From contig NC_089437.1 of the NCBI RefSeq assembly GCF_026210795.1, positions 124,001-188,000 on the forward strand: a DNA stretch of 64,000 nucleotides, read 5' to 3'. The translations under genes were made by a program, and so were the position numbers. The notes below the pieces were generated by a model that saw only the letters and a program-made list of their open reading frames with translations, was not told the origin of the DNA and made no database searches. Of the stretch, positions 51,555 through 64,000 are shown one piece after another. Position 1 is the stretch's first letter; every line of letters begins with the position of its first letter. Source of the DNA: Rhizophagus irregularis (Eukaryota; Glomeromycota; Glomeromycetes; Glomerales; Glomeraceae).

Positions 51555-54500
51555 AATTTTTGATTGCAAATTTGTCAAACATACATAAAGGGATATTGTA
51601 CGAAATTTGATATTATTTTGAAAAAGCATGATATAAATCTGATATTCATTTTTTTTTTTTGATTTTAATATTTATCAAAAACAAAGTTCACTTTGGTGGA
51701 TAGAAAAATACCATTTTCTCCAAATATTTATTTTTTATTCAATTTCTAGAAAAATATTTTTATATTGTATTTTAATTTATATTGCAACATTTAATATTAG
51801 ATAAATTATTCACATTCTTGAACCTTTACAAATGATATTTTGCAAAAGCTTCTTTATATTAAAGAAAATATTAGAAATATTAATATATCATCCTTATTAT
51901 GTTAACATAATTTCAAAAATGATTTTAATATAATTAAGAAAAAAATATTTAAGAAAAAACGTTAGGTTATTATTCAAAAGTATTAAGAAACTAATAATTT
52001 TTATAATATCTTTTCAAATCAAACAGTTGGAGAACTACAATCCTTTTCTTAAATTCAATAGGAGCTTTAGAAGCATAATAACCAGATATTATTCCAGTGT
52101 ACTTATAGGCAAGAATTTTAGCACTATATAGTAAATTATAATTAATAATATTTTATTAATTTTACTATTCCATACTTCTCATCTTAAGAAAATAGCAATG
52201 AATTTTTATTGTATTTTATTATAATAGAAAAATTATCTTGAACCGGTAGTTCTAACCCTAGCAAATAATATAATCCGGAAACAGAAACAAATATAAGTAT
52301 AAATATTGACATTCAAATTTTTTAATTACATAATTTATTTCATTGAACTTCTTTGAAATATTCTCATGAAGAATCATGACAGATAATGAAAATGAATCAA
52401 AAGAAACATCTATTTTTTTACTACAGAATAGATGTAAAATTCTATAGCAGAATTAGTTAATAACTGAAAGTTTATCAAAGAATAACATTTAATTTACAAC
52501 TGTCAACTAATGGGTTATTCATAGTAATAGCAAGCTTTTTAATCATATTATTTTTAGGCCTGCTTTCCAGTTTTATAACTTTAAAGTAATGTTTGAAGTA
52601 TATTTTAATCTGCAAGCTGTCAAAAATGGGAAACTAGAATGGTTGCTATTTGGTACCAAAAATTGTTTGGTAGTTTAACTCAAAACCATAATAATTATAC
52701 ATTATAAGACAATAATTATTAATATTATACTTCAGTTAGATAATTTTTATAATTTCTTATTCTTTATTTTTTATTTTTTTATCTATATTTTAATTACTTA
52801 TTTATTCTTATAGTTTCCTTATTGCATTATTTTTATTCTAGTTTTTTAATAATATTATTAAATCAGTTATTCATTAAATTTCTTAATAATTAAATATCTT
52901 ATTTTTATTTTCTATACCTTTATTCTTTTTGCAACTTTCATCAAATCATAATAAGTGACTTAATTTATTTCAGTCCCTTTTATTAGAAAGAAAATGACCT
53001 TGTGGACTCCTTTACAATACTTCAGCTACAGATTAAAAAACTATTCTAATATAAAGATAGAATAGCTTGGTCAATATTGTTACTGCTAGTCTGAAAATTA
53101 TAAATCCAAAGATTGCTTTTGCAAATATCTAAAAAGAATGTGGATATGGACATGTTTACATCACAGAAGTTTACAAACAATGTTGCTTGTACAAATTCTA
53201 TATACAGTATATCTTGCAATTTTACATTCCAGTAATCTTTACAAATCCTAATTAAAGCTCTGAATGGTTCAGTTCAGTTTCATTTTTTTGTTCTTTTCTG
53301 ATTGTTCAATTTGTGCAATAATACACCATCAAGTGATCATAGAAGGACAATTAATAGCTTGTTGGAATCCTCTTGTCAAGTTAGTTTCTGAGCAAAAAAA
53401 ATGGCTGGCTTATTCCTTTTAAAAAAACTTCTTAAAATCTTCAGAGCTTTTAATATTATTCAAAAAATTTAAAGAATAATTATTCTGTTACTCAGGCCAT
53501 TCTTCATTTATATAAACTATACCTAACATGTGATATATGTGGAAGTGGATTACTGTACAACAACAAGTAAAAAAGGAAAATATTTTTTACTACAACTATT
53601 ACATAATATGAAAAAGAAATTTTTTTTTTAACAACTCAGAAGAGTACATGCTTTATAAAATTTTCAAGCCAAAATAGTAGAATCACAAAATAATGAATGT
53701 TTAGATTTGATATGTCAACTTTTTAGGAATTGATATTTTTTAAAAAATTTTAAGAAATAGATAATGAACATTTAAAAAGGCATCCTATGATTCCTATTAA
53801 ATCTTAATTGGCTGAAAAACTATTACATAAAAATAAAAAATACTGGTCAGGATGGTGTCAAAGTTTAATAAGAATAATAAAGAAAAGTTACATATGAATC
53901 TTATTATTATATATTTCATTAGATACATGTTTATATATAGCTTCAATTAACTATTTTCAAAGCAATAAAAATAGTATTTCAGTATATTAGTAATTTTTCT
54001 AAATTCAACATTCCAAAGGATTAAAGCAAAAAAATCAGTATTAAGCATTACTACTTTTAGCAAAATAAGACTAATTTTCTGTATTTATAATGGAAAAATA
54101 CAGAAAAACAAAAAATAATGAAAGTAAAAAAAATAAAATTATAGAAATTGAACAAGTTACAATCAGTTATGGTTAATACTACAAGTAAAACATATCTTAG
54201 AGGTAATATGATTATTATAATATATAAACACCTTTTGAATAAAAGTGAGTATAGTGAAAACTCATATAATTCATGCAGTCTCTAAAGTGATAGATCCAAT
54301 ATTTAATTATTACAAGTGGAAACTTAAATGCTTGTGATATGTAGCTTTGATAATTTGGGTTTATTGCCTCTTCAAATTCTCAAAAATTAGCATTAAAAAT
54401 AGGGAAAGTGATTGTAAGTTGTGTACTTTTATATATATTGAATAGTTAATAATTAATTAATACCTTTCATCATATTTTGAATGGAATTAATTTGGAAGCA

Positions 54501-55135
54501 AATGTTGATATTGTAGATGATTTTAGATTTATATTATATTAACATAAAAAGTAATATATTATTATTATAACTATCTTATTATATTATCAGATATTGATAG
54601 ATGTATTGCCTTTATAGAACTTAATAACAAATTTATATATTTGATAAAGAAAATCAATTAATTTGTAATTAGCATAGTATAATCAATAATATACTATTAC
54701 TTTATATTTAAGATCATTGATTATTTGAATAGTGATAAACTGAAAAAGGCAACCCAAAAAGAAAAATATGTAGATTTCAATAAATTGAAGAGATATCAGG
54801 TGGAGTTTTTTGCAAAAGAATAATTTTGGCAATATTCACAGTTGGAGAACTATAAAAACATTATAATAAGATTATTTTATTGGGTATAGTCTGTATAGAT
54901 CAAAGCAAAATTATCAGCAAAAAATCAAAAGTGTCAACTTAAATGGCAGTAAATTTATATTCAAACTATAATAGAACACCAATGAAATACTAATCAAAAA
55001 TTTTATCTGCTTTTACAAGATCTTCTTTTAATACAAAAAATTCACAAATAATTGAATTTTATCAGTATTCAATAATTATTGGAAAACTTTTATTTTGGAC
55101 ATGGTTGCAAGTAGGATCATGGCTATAATGGATGG
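51555..55135. other. AT-rich region, nothing recognised
   Basis: No intact or clearly decayed gene seen. Only low-complexity AT sequence and scattered short ORFs. Confidence 0.5.
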
Positions 55136-55139
55136 TTGG

Positions 55140-55350
55140 ATCCAATTAATATACAATACCCTTAATAAAGTTGCCTCTAATAAAGTTGCTTCTAATAAAG
55201 TTGCCTCTAATAAAATTGCCCCTAATAGTGTCACTCTTCAAACTAACGGACAATAATTAAACAACAATATATGCATATATTGTAAAAAGGTTGGGCACTG
55301 GATCAGTTAATGCTACACAATATTGTATTAGATGATCTGCAATATTAATG
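55140..55350 (+). pseudogene. Retrotransposon Gag zinc-knuckle relic
   Basis: A 15-bp tandem repeat (AATAAAGTTGCCTCT, four copies, encoding NKVAS) leads into NSVTLQTNGQ and, about 55,270-55,315, CIYCKKVGHWIS-stop-C. The spacing C-x2-C-x4-H-x4-C is exactly the CCHC zinc knuckle of LTR-retrotransposon Gag, with one stop inside it. Flanking sequence is too decayed to identify protease or polymerase. Confidence 0.55.
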
Positions 55351-58300
55351 GAAAAGATTCAATCATGTTCAGACCAGGAAAAAAAAAATTCACACAATAA
55401 ACAGAATACTTTTGAATTAGAAAAATATGAATTAGAATATGCCAAATAGATGGAAAAAATTTCTTCAATCTTATAGCACCATTTGTGGTAAAGATTCCTA
55501 TTTAAAATTGACAAAAAAAATGAAGCAAGAACTTTTAGTAAAAGATTTCAAAAATTTTACAAAAAATGACATTAAAGATTTTAATTACATCAACAAATGA
55601 TGATTTTAGATAAGCTTATGTTAAGTCAAGGATCAAAACTATAGAGTCAGAAATGTAAATGAAAAATCAATACTGAAATTTTACATTGAAGAAAATTTTG
55701 AAGTTAAGGAGTCCATGAATTTTGGATTGAGGTGTTAATTTAAGATACCTTGCAAATTCATAATTGCACCAAATATATTATATTATTATATACCATATTT
55801 ACACAAACTGGCGAATGATATATTATCCATATCAATATATGATTTTTATATAAAGACTTGGGATTACATCTATTGGAAAGGTATTTTATTCTGGTACTTT
55901 TATGATTTATTTAATAACTGGTTGAAACAGATACAGAAAAACTACCTAGAGATGGAATTTGTATTTATACAAGATTGGTTTAATATTTATATAGAAATCA
56001 GTAAAAGGATATTCAATCCAATTTGCTGAAAGAAATTAGATAAGTTACTTATTTAGCACTTCAAGCCAAATAACTATTAAGTAACTCTATTTATAACTTT
56101 ATCATTACAACTCCAAATAGAAAAGAAACTAATTGAGCAATCAAAAACTTTGCCAAGAATTGAATACCTCACCCAACATTTTATTATTTCACCTTTCTAA
56201 TCAAATTAATTTAATCAAATACACTATAGCAGCAACTATTCCTTAATTTTTTACCAATATGACCAAACTACTTTAAAAGTCTGTAATTTTATATTTTGTT
56301 CTCCTATAATTCATAACTTCTGTTTCTGTTATCTCAAGTTATAGAAGATGATCCTTAAATTTATTAGAAGATTCAAAAACATTGGTGCAATAAGCTGTTA
56401 ATGCAATGAGAAAAGAACTTTAAAATTTTCTTAAAAACATTTATAATAGTGTTATTTATCAAAATTAATGTCTTTGATAATCAAATCTGAGCTCAAGCAT
56501 CTTCATTTAACACTCAAGCACAAACTTATTTTTAACTTCAGTTAAACTTTGGACCTTTACTCTTCTTTATCATTATAATTTACCTTTAAAAAATCTTGTA
56601 GGATGAAATCTAATGTATTGGCAGAACTTTGAAAGGTTCAATGCCAACTTCTGGGTTCTATAATTCAGTCTCTTCCATCTGTTAGGACATCAACAAATTG
56701 ATTTAAAAGAACTTTTTAAGGGTGCAAAATTTTCTTGTAGATTTCCAAATGTTAAAGTTTCTGAAAACCTCAAAATTTGTAAATTATAACATTAGTATCC
56801 AGGTATTATATTATACAGATATTCTTGTAATACATTAACCATATCACCAATCTGATATAATAAAATAATGATAAGGTGCTGGTGATAAGAAAGAAAATAA
56901 TGAAATGGAAGGTGACAATGACGATGACATGGAATATGACAATGATGATGACACACACAGAGGGAGTGGATTACAATTATATAAAAATGGATTATCCTTA
57001 TTCAGATATCAGCAAAAATAAAAGCTATACCTTCCTTAATGCTAATGGAGCAGTCAGGTATATTTACAGGATTCTTAAAATAACATATGGATTTTTATGC
57101 ATTGCCAAACAAGTGAAACTAACAAATGTTGATGCAAATGAACCAATGATCATTAACTAAGCTTTATTCAATAATAAGCATACAAAGGTAACATTGTCTA
57201 TGTCAGGTATACATTTTCATCATTAATTGTTGGTTAATTGAATTTATATAAGGTCACCAAAGCTATGAAAAATGTTCTAGTGAATGAATGGGTTCTATTA
57301 TTTCTGACAAATATGAATATGCAAAGCCTGTCTATAAAGATGATGAGAAAGTGCATTAGTGTCTAAGAATTTCTAGCATTCTATGGATATAATACACCAA
57401 TAGAGTACAATTTTCATCCAGTAAATTTATTGATTTGATTACTCCAATTTTTTTGAATCAACTGATATGTATTCTCTGTTATTTTTGTATAGCAAATGTA
57501 AAAATATATATCAATTTGACAGATGAAGATTTGCTTAAAATCTTAAGCTTCAATAAGAGAGAGAGGCGTAGGATATGTAAAGAATGCAAAAAAAGATATC
57601 TTGCCAATTATTGATGAAATAAAGACTAGAATTTGAATTAGTGCTAAGAGATTTCAAAAGTTGAAGCATGATGATAGGATTACTTTTTAACTGTCAATGA
57701 CAACATAACTACACATGCAAAATGCTAGATGTAAATTTAAACTATTATGTATAATATGTATAAAAATTGTATTATCAATCATGATTTTATTAATAAAATT
57801 GGAGATGATTCTAGCTAAACTAATTTAGTAAAAAATAATTGAGTTGCTGTGTCACTGCCATCTGCCACATACTGATAGACAAAGACCTACAGTCTCTTAG
57901 AATATTATTAACAAAACATTAATATGTTCTTGCTTGGTTTAAACTTATAAATCAAAATTTCAGGTTGTGAGAATTTCCCCTATTATGTTTTATTCATTAT
58001 TATAATATTACAATAACTCTATTCCTTTTATCAATAAATATTAATTACTAAACGTTTTTCAATATGAAACCATATTGATATAACAAGTTAATTAATAAGT
58101 AAAAGATTTTTCTTTTTTACTATTAAGTGTAGTCGGTGTTAATAATAAAATTGAATATAATTGGTTGATGCCAAAAAATAAGGTAGAAAAAAAAGTCCAA
58201 TTTGGCTTCACTTTATTTGAAGGTCAATTACTCAATGGTTCTCACCATGAAGCAACATACAAATATTGCTCTGAAAAATGAGTGGTATACCTGTTAATAT

Positions 58301-58617
58301 GTTAAAACATTTTAAATTAAGAGTGTCTAAAGTCAGTGAAGAAAACACAAAATACTTTTTACAAATAATAATAAAGAAAATTAAATGTCTTCATGTTGAA
58401 ATAAATGATGGTATTATGTTAACCCAAAGATAAGATTTTCTGGTAATTTTTATCTTTAAGGGGAAAAAATTTTAGTCGATCATCCCATTTTGACCAGATT
58501 TTCGCCAAAATTTTCCCATTCCATTTTTTAAAATCACCACATGCACAGTTGCCGTGGATACAAAAAAAATTGCCTTTTTGGTAAAAAAGTCTCCAGTTAA
58601 TCTTTATATTATTATGT
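55351..58617. other. Decayed AT-rich region
   Basis: Probably includes the rest of a dead LTR element. At about 56,880-56,960 a GATGATGACATGG-rich tract encodes an acidic Asp/Asn/Met repeat in one frame (DNDDDMEYDNDDD). No other motif. Confidence 0.45.
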
Positions 58618-58619
58618 AC

Positions 58620-58705
58620 TTGTACATGTACATGAACATGAACATGAACATGAACATGAACATGAACATGAACATGAACATGTACAGTACATGTACATGT
58701 ACAGA
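58620..58705. repeat. ACATGA hexanucleotide microsatellite
   Basis: Around ten units of ACATGA bounded by palindromic TGTACATGTACA at both sides. It produces spurious Met-Asn and Val-His dipeptide ORFs on the two strands. Confidence 0.95.
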
Positions 58706-58815
58706 GAAAGTGAACATTCACTATGGAAACTTTTTGCGCTGAGTTTAACTGTGCTGCTCAAAAAGAATGTTAACTTGACAGATCATGAAATAGTATGTTG
58801 ATCATTTTTTATTAA

Positions 58816-60310
58816 AATGTGAAAAAAAAAAAAAATTTTTTTTTTTAATCAAAAACTTCAAAAATTTGACGTTTTTGTGATTGAAAAATCAAAAAAAAAT
58901 TAATTTTTTTTTAATCAAAACGTCAGACTTGACGTTTTTGTGATTGAAAAATCAAAAAAAAATTAATTTTTTTTAATCAAAACGTCAGACTTGACGTTTT
59001 TGTGATTGAAAAATCAAAAAAAAATTAATTTTTTTTAATCAAAACGTCAGACTTGACGTTTTTGTGATTAAAAAATCAAAAATAATTGATTTTTTTTAAT
59101 CAAAAACGTCAAAATAATTGATTTTTTTAATCAACTTGACGTTTCTGTGATTAAAAAATCAAAAAAAATGATTTTTTAATCAAAAACGTCAGACTTGACG
59201 TTTTTGTTATTAAAAATCAAGAAAATTTGATTTTTATTAGCTAAAAACGTCAGACTTGACGTTTTTGTTATTATAAATCAAGAAAATTTGATTTTTATTA
59301 GCTAAGAACGTCAGACTTGACGTTTTTGTTATTAAAAATCAAGGAAATTTGATTTTTATTAGCTAAGAACGTCAGACTTGACGTTTTTGTTATTAAAAAT
59401 CAAGGAAATTTGATTTTTATTAGCTAAGAACGTCAGACTTGACGTTTTTGTTATTAAAAATCAAGGAAATTTGATTTTTATTAGCTAAGAACGTCAGACT
59501 TGACGTTTTTGTTATTAAAAATCAAGGGAAAATGATTTTTATTAGCTAAGAACGTCAGACTTGACGTTTTTGTTATTAAAAATCAAGGGAAAATGATTTT
59601 TATTAGCTAAGAACGTCAGACTTGACGTTTTTGTTATTAAAAATCAAGGGAAAATGATTTTTATTAGCTAAGAACGTCAGACTTGACGTTTTTGTTATTA
59701 AAAATCAAGGGAAAATGATTTTTATTAGCTAAGAACGTCAGACTTGACGTTTTTGTTATTAAAAATCAAGGGAAAATGATTTTTATTAGCTAAGAACGTC
59801 AGACTTGACGTTTTTGTTATTAAAAATCAAGGAAATTTGATTTTTATTAGCTAAGAACGTCAGACTTGACGTTTTTGTTATTAAAAATCAAGGGAAAATG
59901 ATTTTTATTAGCTAAGAACGTCAGACTTGACGTTTTTGTTATTAAAAATCAAGGGAAAATGATTTTTATTAGCTAAGAACGTCAGACTTGACGTTTTTGT
60001 TATTAAAAATCAAGGGAAAATGATTTTTATTAGCTAAGAACGTCAGACTTGACGTTTTTGTTATTAAAAATCAAGGGAAAATGATTTTTATTAGCTAAGA
60101 ACGTCAGACTTGACGTTTTTGTTATTAAAAATCAAGGAAATTTGATTTTTATTAGCTAAAAACGTCAGACTTGACGTTTTTGTTATTAAAAATCAAGGAA
60201 ATTTGATTTTTATTAGCTAAAAACGTCAGACTTGACGTTTTTGTTATTAAAAATCAAGGAAATTTGATTTTTATTAGCTAAAAACGTCAGACTTGACGTT
60301 TTTGTTAGCT
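58816..60310. repeat. 61-bp satellite of two alternating hairpins, about 24 copies
   Basis: Unit of 61 bp: AACGTCAGACTTGACGTT (6-bp stem, AGACTT loop), TTTGTTATT, then AAAAATCAAGG...TTGATTTTT (9-bp stem in the AAGGAAATTTG variants), then ATTAGCTAAG. The first five or six copies are more diverged (GTGATTGAAAAATCAAAAAAAA). From about 59,200 onward copies are almost identical, in blocks of GAAAATTT, GGAAATTT and GGGAAAATG variants, indicating recent local expansion. No ORF is sensible. TGACGT is a CRE-type half-site. Confidence 0.95.
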
Positions 60311-61636
60311 AAAAATCAAAAAAAATAGTGTACTTTTGTAAAAGTATACTAATAAATTAATAAAAGATTTTTTTATAAACAATAGATAGTGTTTAGTGAG
60401 ATTTATAAAAAAATTTAATGAGACTTTTTTTAATAATAGTTTGGTATAAAAAAATTTTCTAGGATTTTTTTTTTTTAATAATATAATGGTATAGTACAAT
60501 AGATAGATATAATAAAATTTTCTGGGATTTATTTTAATAACAATAGGTATGATAACATTTTTGGTGATTTTTTTTTAATATTAAACAATAGATTGGTATC
60601 ATAGTACAATAGATTTATTTAATAAGATTTTTGTGATTTTTTTAATAACAATAAATTGGTAATAACAATCATTAACTTATTAAGTTAATAATTGTTTTTT
60701 AGTAAAATTTTTTCCAGTAATACTAATACTACTAATAGGTAATAGATAACGATAACTTAATAAACTTTTATAAAATAGATTAAGATATATAAAAAAAATT
60801 TGAGATTTTTTTAACAATAGATTGGTATAGTACAATGAATAGATATAAAAAAATTTTCTGAATTTTTTTTTTTAATAATAGATTGATATAAATATATTTT
60901 CTGAACTTTTTTTTTAACAATAGAGTCATTAGATCAATATAAAAAATTTTTTGATAACAACAGATTGGTATGTTATAACTTATAATGGATAGATATAAAG
61001 AATTTTCTAAGATTTTTTATTAATACAATAGATCAGTTTCTGGAATTTTTTATGACAAATTAATTGGTATAGTACAAAAGATACTAGGTATAAAATTTCT
61101 TGGGATTTATTTTAACAACAATAGGTATGATAAAATTTTTGGTGACTTTTTTTTAATAACAATAGATTGGTAATAGACAATTATTACTGCAACTAGTAAT
61201 TATTGAAAACCAATATGATTTGCCAATTCATTATCAGTTCAGTTTTTAATGTTTTTGCAACATTTTTTATTGTCTATTACCAATCTATTGTTATTAAAAA
61301 AAAACACAAAAAATTTTATTAAATCAATCCATTGTACTATACCATCCATTGTACTATGATACCAATCTATTATTGTTATTAAAAAAAAAATAATCACCAA
61401 AAATTTAGCATACCTATTGTTATTAATATAAATCTCAGAAAATTTTATTATATCTATCTATTGTACTATACCATTAAAAAAATCTTGGAAAATTTTTTTA
61501 TTAACCTTATTAAATGTAATCTATTGTTTTATTTATATTACTTATCAGTAATATTAGTGTTACTGTGAACTATAAAAAAAATCTTACTAAAAACAATTAT
61601 TAACTTCAGTTAATAAGTTAATTGTTTATTACCAAT
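60311..61636. repeat. Diverged tandem plus inverted repeat of ATAGATTGGTATAGTAC units
   Basis: Left side (60,440-61,170): repeated AACAATAGATTGGTATAGTACAATAGAT...TTTTCTGGGATTTTTTT units of about 60-70 bp. Right side (61,262-61,510): the same units inverted (ATTACCAATCTATTGTTATT, ATTGTACTATACCAT). A second inverted pair, AACAATTATTAAC...TTAATAAGTTAAT, is at about 60,666-60,705 and 61,590-61,625. It may be a foldback element or the remains of nested MITEs beside the Tigger insertion. Confidence 0.7.
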
Positions 61637-61637
61637 A

Positions 61638-64000
61638 CAGTTCACCCTCGCTATAGTGAAGCTCATGGGCTGAAAACTAAAATTCACTATAGTAAGGGAA
61701 TTCACTAATCACGTATAGTAAATAAAGATAAGATTTTCACTATATTAAAAATCCATTATTATCACGTGATGTATATTATATAGTAATAATTAAAAGTCAC
61801 GACGACTAAGCTTATTTTTATAAAAAACACATGCAATAAAATAAATTTTCTTTGTTTTTTTGTAAACCTGCGCATAAATACTTTTTATATTTATGTCACT
61901 CAAAGATTATTACTTTATTAAGTATGATAAACGCAATACTGCAAATCTGTAATACAATCATTTATAAAGACTATCCTGATCGATTTGGTATTCAATAAAA
62001 CCTTCACACTCTTCATGATTATAAAAGTCCCCTTCGTTAAAATATAAAGTTTCAAAATTAATATTATCAACGTCCATAATATTATCTTTATCACCTATTC
62101 TATTCATATTATTATTATCAACACCATCAACGCTATCATTAGTTTTAACAAATAGGTCTAAACTCATTTGCTTCTTTGAAAAAAAATTATTTCTGTAAAC
62201 TTCCCTTCTAGCTTTTTTCATAGCTTTAAAAGCACCTTTATCAATAATATCTTGACTTTTATTTTGTTCTAAATAAATAAAAATTTTATCAAACGCGGCC
62301 AAAACTTCAGAGCTAGATACTGAAGTAATTTCCCTATCACTTTCATCATCAGAAATGGAGTTATTTTCTTTAAGAATGGCAACTATCTGTTCTTCAGTTA
62401 GTGTCTCACCAGTAATTTCATTCTCCTGATCTAATTTAATATATTCTTCAGCGGTAAGGGGATGTATATATTCAAGTTTATCAATTAAATCTTGGATTTC
62501 TTTACGTTCATTCTCTTCACGTTCATTCTCTTCTATTTCATCTTGAGAATCTGTATCATCTAATGGCAAAATTCCTGCATCTCTCCAGCAGTTAAATATA
62601 GTTTGAGAAAGAACTTTATCCCAGGCTGATACCACATACTTAATAGCTTTTTTGATATCAATTGGTGACTTACTATTGCCTGTTTCTTGTTGATAATCAA
62701 AGGCCTTGATACGATTTTTAAGGAGCAATTTTCGATAGTGTGCCTACAAATATATAAATATGGTAAGTTTAATTTCGTAATAATTAAAAAATTGCATTAA
62801 AATTTTTCAGAATTAATTACCTTAAAACTATTAATAATACCTTTATCACAAGGTTGCAGATGCGCGGTTGTGTTAGGAGGTAAAAACTTAATTTCTATAT
62901 TAGTCAATTCTACACCTTCATATAAAGCATGAACAGGAGCGTTATCTACAAGAAGAAGAATTTTTCTTCCTTTTAATCTCATTGTTGCATCAAATTGACG
63001 AATCCAATCATTCCAAATGGAGACTTGCATCCAAGCTTTTATATTCCAGTAATATTCTACCGGTAAAGATGACTTGGGTAAGTTTTTCAAGGGACGAGGG
63101 TTTTTGTATTTATGAATAAATACTGGTTTAAGCTTTTCTCTACCAGTTGCATTAGAACAAAGAAGAATTGTCACACGATCTTTTGATTGCTTTCGTCCAG
63201 ATATAGGTTTATCAGAAATCATTCTTTTAGGTTCCATTTTCCAATACAAACCAGTTTCATCACAATTGAAAACATCATCAAGACTATATCCACGAATCAA
63301 ATCTTGAAGCTCTTTCCTAAATTCATCAAGTTTCTCAAGTGGTGCACTTGCAGCCTCTCCTTGCTTTAAATAACAAGAAAGATTGTGCCTTTTTTTAAAT
63401 CCATTAATCCAACCATTACTTCCTTTAAAATTTTCAATCTTATATAAAGATGCAAACATCATAGCTTTTTCATGTAAAACTTGATCACTAATATCAACAC
63501 TATTTTCCAAAGCTTTTAATACCCATAACGTAAGTGCTTCTTCAATTTCTGGAAAAATCACCCTAACTTGTCTTTTACCTTTAGCTTCAGGTGCTTGGGG
63601 ATCAATTTCAAGCCATTTTTGTGAATTTTTTAACGTACTACTAATACATCCTTCACTAACATCAAATAATTTCGCTAGTTCTTTATTTTTTAGAGAAGGT
63701 TCAGTAACTTTTTTAAGACATATTTCATGTTTTTGGGCAAGAGTCAAGGAGGCTCTTTTTGGCAAAGTTTTTTCTTGGGATATTATACCTTTGCCTATGG
63801 TTATTTGAGTACGCGAAGTTCTTTTATTTTGAGTTTTGGGCATAGTGTGTGAAGAAAATAATTAACTAGATCAGGATTACTTTTATTATAATCAAAATAA
63901 AATATGATACTTTTCCTTTTTAGTTTAAATCACGAAAAAATTCTAGCTTCTAAAGGCAAATTCGAATTCAAATAAATTATACGTGATAAAAAATTCACTA
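61638..64000 (-). mobile_element. pogo/Tigger-type DNA transposon, right end beyond window
   Basis: The left terminus is CAGTTCACCCTCGCTATAG preceded by TA (61636-61637), with subterminal TTCACTATAG repeats. The transposase gene fills 61958-63843 on the minus strand. The window's last bases (GTGATAAAAAATTCACTA) mirror the left subterminal TTCACTA words, so the other TIR should lie just outside. Cut-and-paste element of the Tc1/mariner-pogo superfamily. Confidence 0.85.
61958..63843 (-). CDS. pogo/Tigger-like transposase, two exons, catalytic triad intact
   Basis: Exon 1 is 63843-62821 and exon 2 is 62743-61958, with a 77-nt intron (GTAATT...TTTGTAG). The joint is phase 0 and links SFK to AHYRKLL, the family's usual SFKAHYR segment. 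This gives 602 residues. Residues 30-78 form the psq-type helix-turn-helix (ASLTLAQKHEICLKK...ELAKLFDVSEGCISSTLKN). Residues 97-163 form the CENP-B-type HTH. The DDE_1 core has Asp195 (FNCDET), Asp300 (LLLVDNAPVH) and Asp333 (LQPCDKGI), a DD32D spacing. The C-terminal part is acidic with a Ser/Asp/Glu-rich tail. No stop or frameshift seen, so it is potentially active. Confidence 0.92.

Noticed and set aside
58419..58742. Met-Asn and Val-His dipeptide ORFs
   Set aside because: They are translation of the ACATGA microsatellite.
58816..60310. Possible CRISPR-like array of short repeats and spacers
   Set aside because: The whole 61-bp unit is repeated, spacers are not unique, no cas genes are present and the context is eukaryotic.

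Overview
This is a eukaryotic, very AT-rich, repeat-dense window. I read it as fungal, most probably an arbuscular mycorrhizal fungus (Glomeromycotina, Rhizophagus-like). The evidence is short GT-AG introns (about 66-142 nt) with CTAAT/TACTAA-like branch sites, a Crinkler-type gene, an intact Helitron, pogo/Tigger, hAT-type and LINE elements, and lineage-specific gene families resembling those I associate with Rhizophagus. The taxonomic call is inference. I saw no convincing tRNA or rRNA gene and no CRISPR array.

Layout. 1-2.7 kb: degenerate repeats. 2.7-13.7 kb: the main gene cluster. It holds three members of one family: a spliced minus-strand gene at 4734-6641, its head-to-head paralogue at 7473-9497, and a copy lacking the N-terminal domain at 12106-13719. 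They share a beta-grasp-like N-terminus (two members) and a MACPF-like YG-x-F/x-PTE/SE-x-x-LG motif. Only 68 bp behind the first lies a 644-codon gene with an MLKL/HeLo-like helical N-terminus and 17 copies of a 9-residue acidic repeat. 10.5-11.3 kb is a tandem repeat of about 175 bp. 16-23 kb is a transposon graveyard: a pogo-like transposase pseudogene split by a hAT-type MITE (7/8-bp target duplication), itself split by a LINE-like element (perfect 17-bp duplication). 23.5 kb holds a foldback MITE. 24.57 kb holds a 33-codon ORF ending in a CAAX box. 25.9-26.9 kb is a LINE reverse-transcriptase relic.

28.0-32.8 kb is a Helitron with an intact 1359-residue Rep/helicase, a 3' hairpin and a CTAG terminus. 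33.5-36.6 kb, on the same strand, carries a tandem array of tiny splice-site-flanked exon-like segments and OB-fold-like ORFs. 38.7-40.2 kb is a Crinkler-type gene with a premature stop. 41.4-44.2 kb is a large inverted pair of one element, enclosing a 187-bp LINE 3' fragment (16-bp duplication) and a second foldback MITE. 44-58 kb is decayed AT-rich DNA with recognisable scraps: possible Crinkler-like, 2OG-dioxygenase-like and retroelement zinc knuckle. 58.8-60.3 kb is a 61-bp satellite made of two alternating hairpins. 61.6-64 kb is a pogo/Tigger element with a two-exon transposase and all three catalytic aspartates; its far end lies at or beyond the window edge.

Most promising points: the CAAX peptide (a possible prenylated signalling peptide), the microexon cassette array, the juxtaposition of MACPF-like and HeLo-like candidate membrane-acting genes, the double-hairpin satellite, and the three-level nested insertion.
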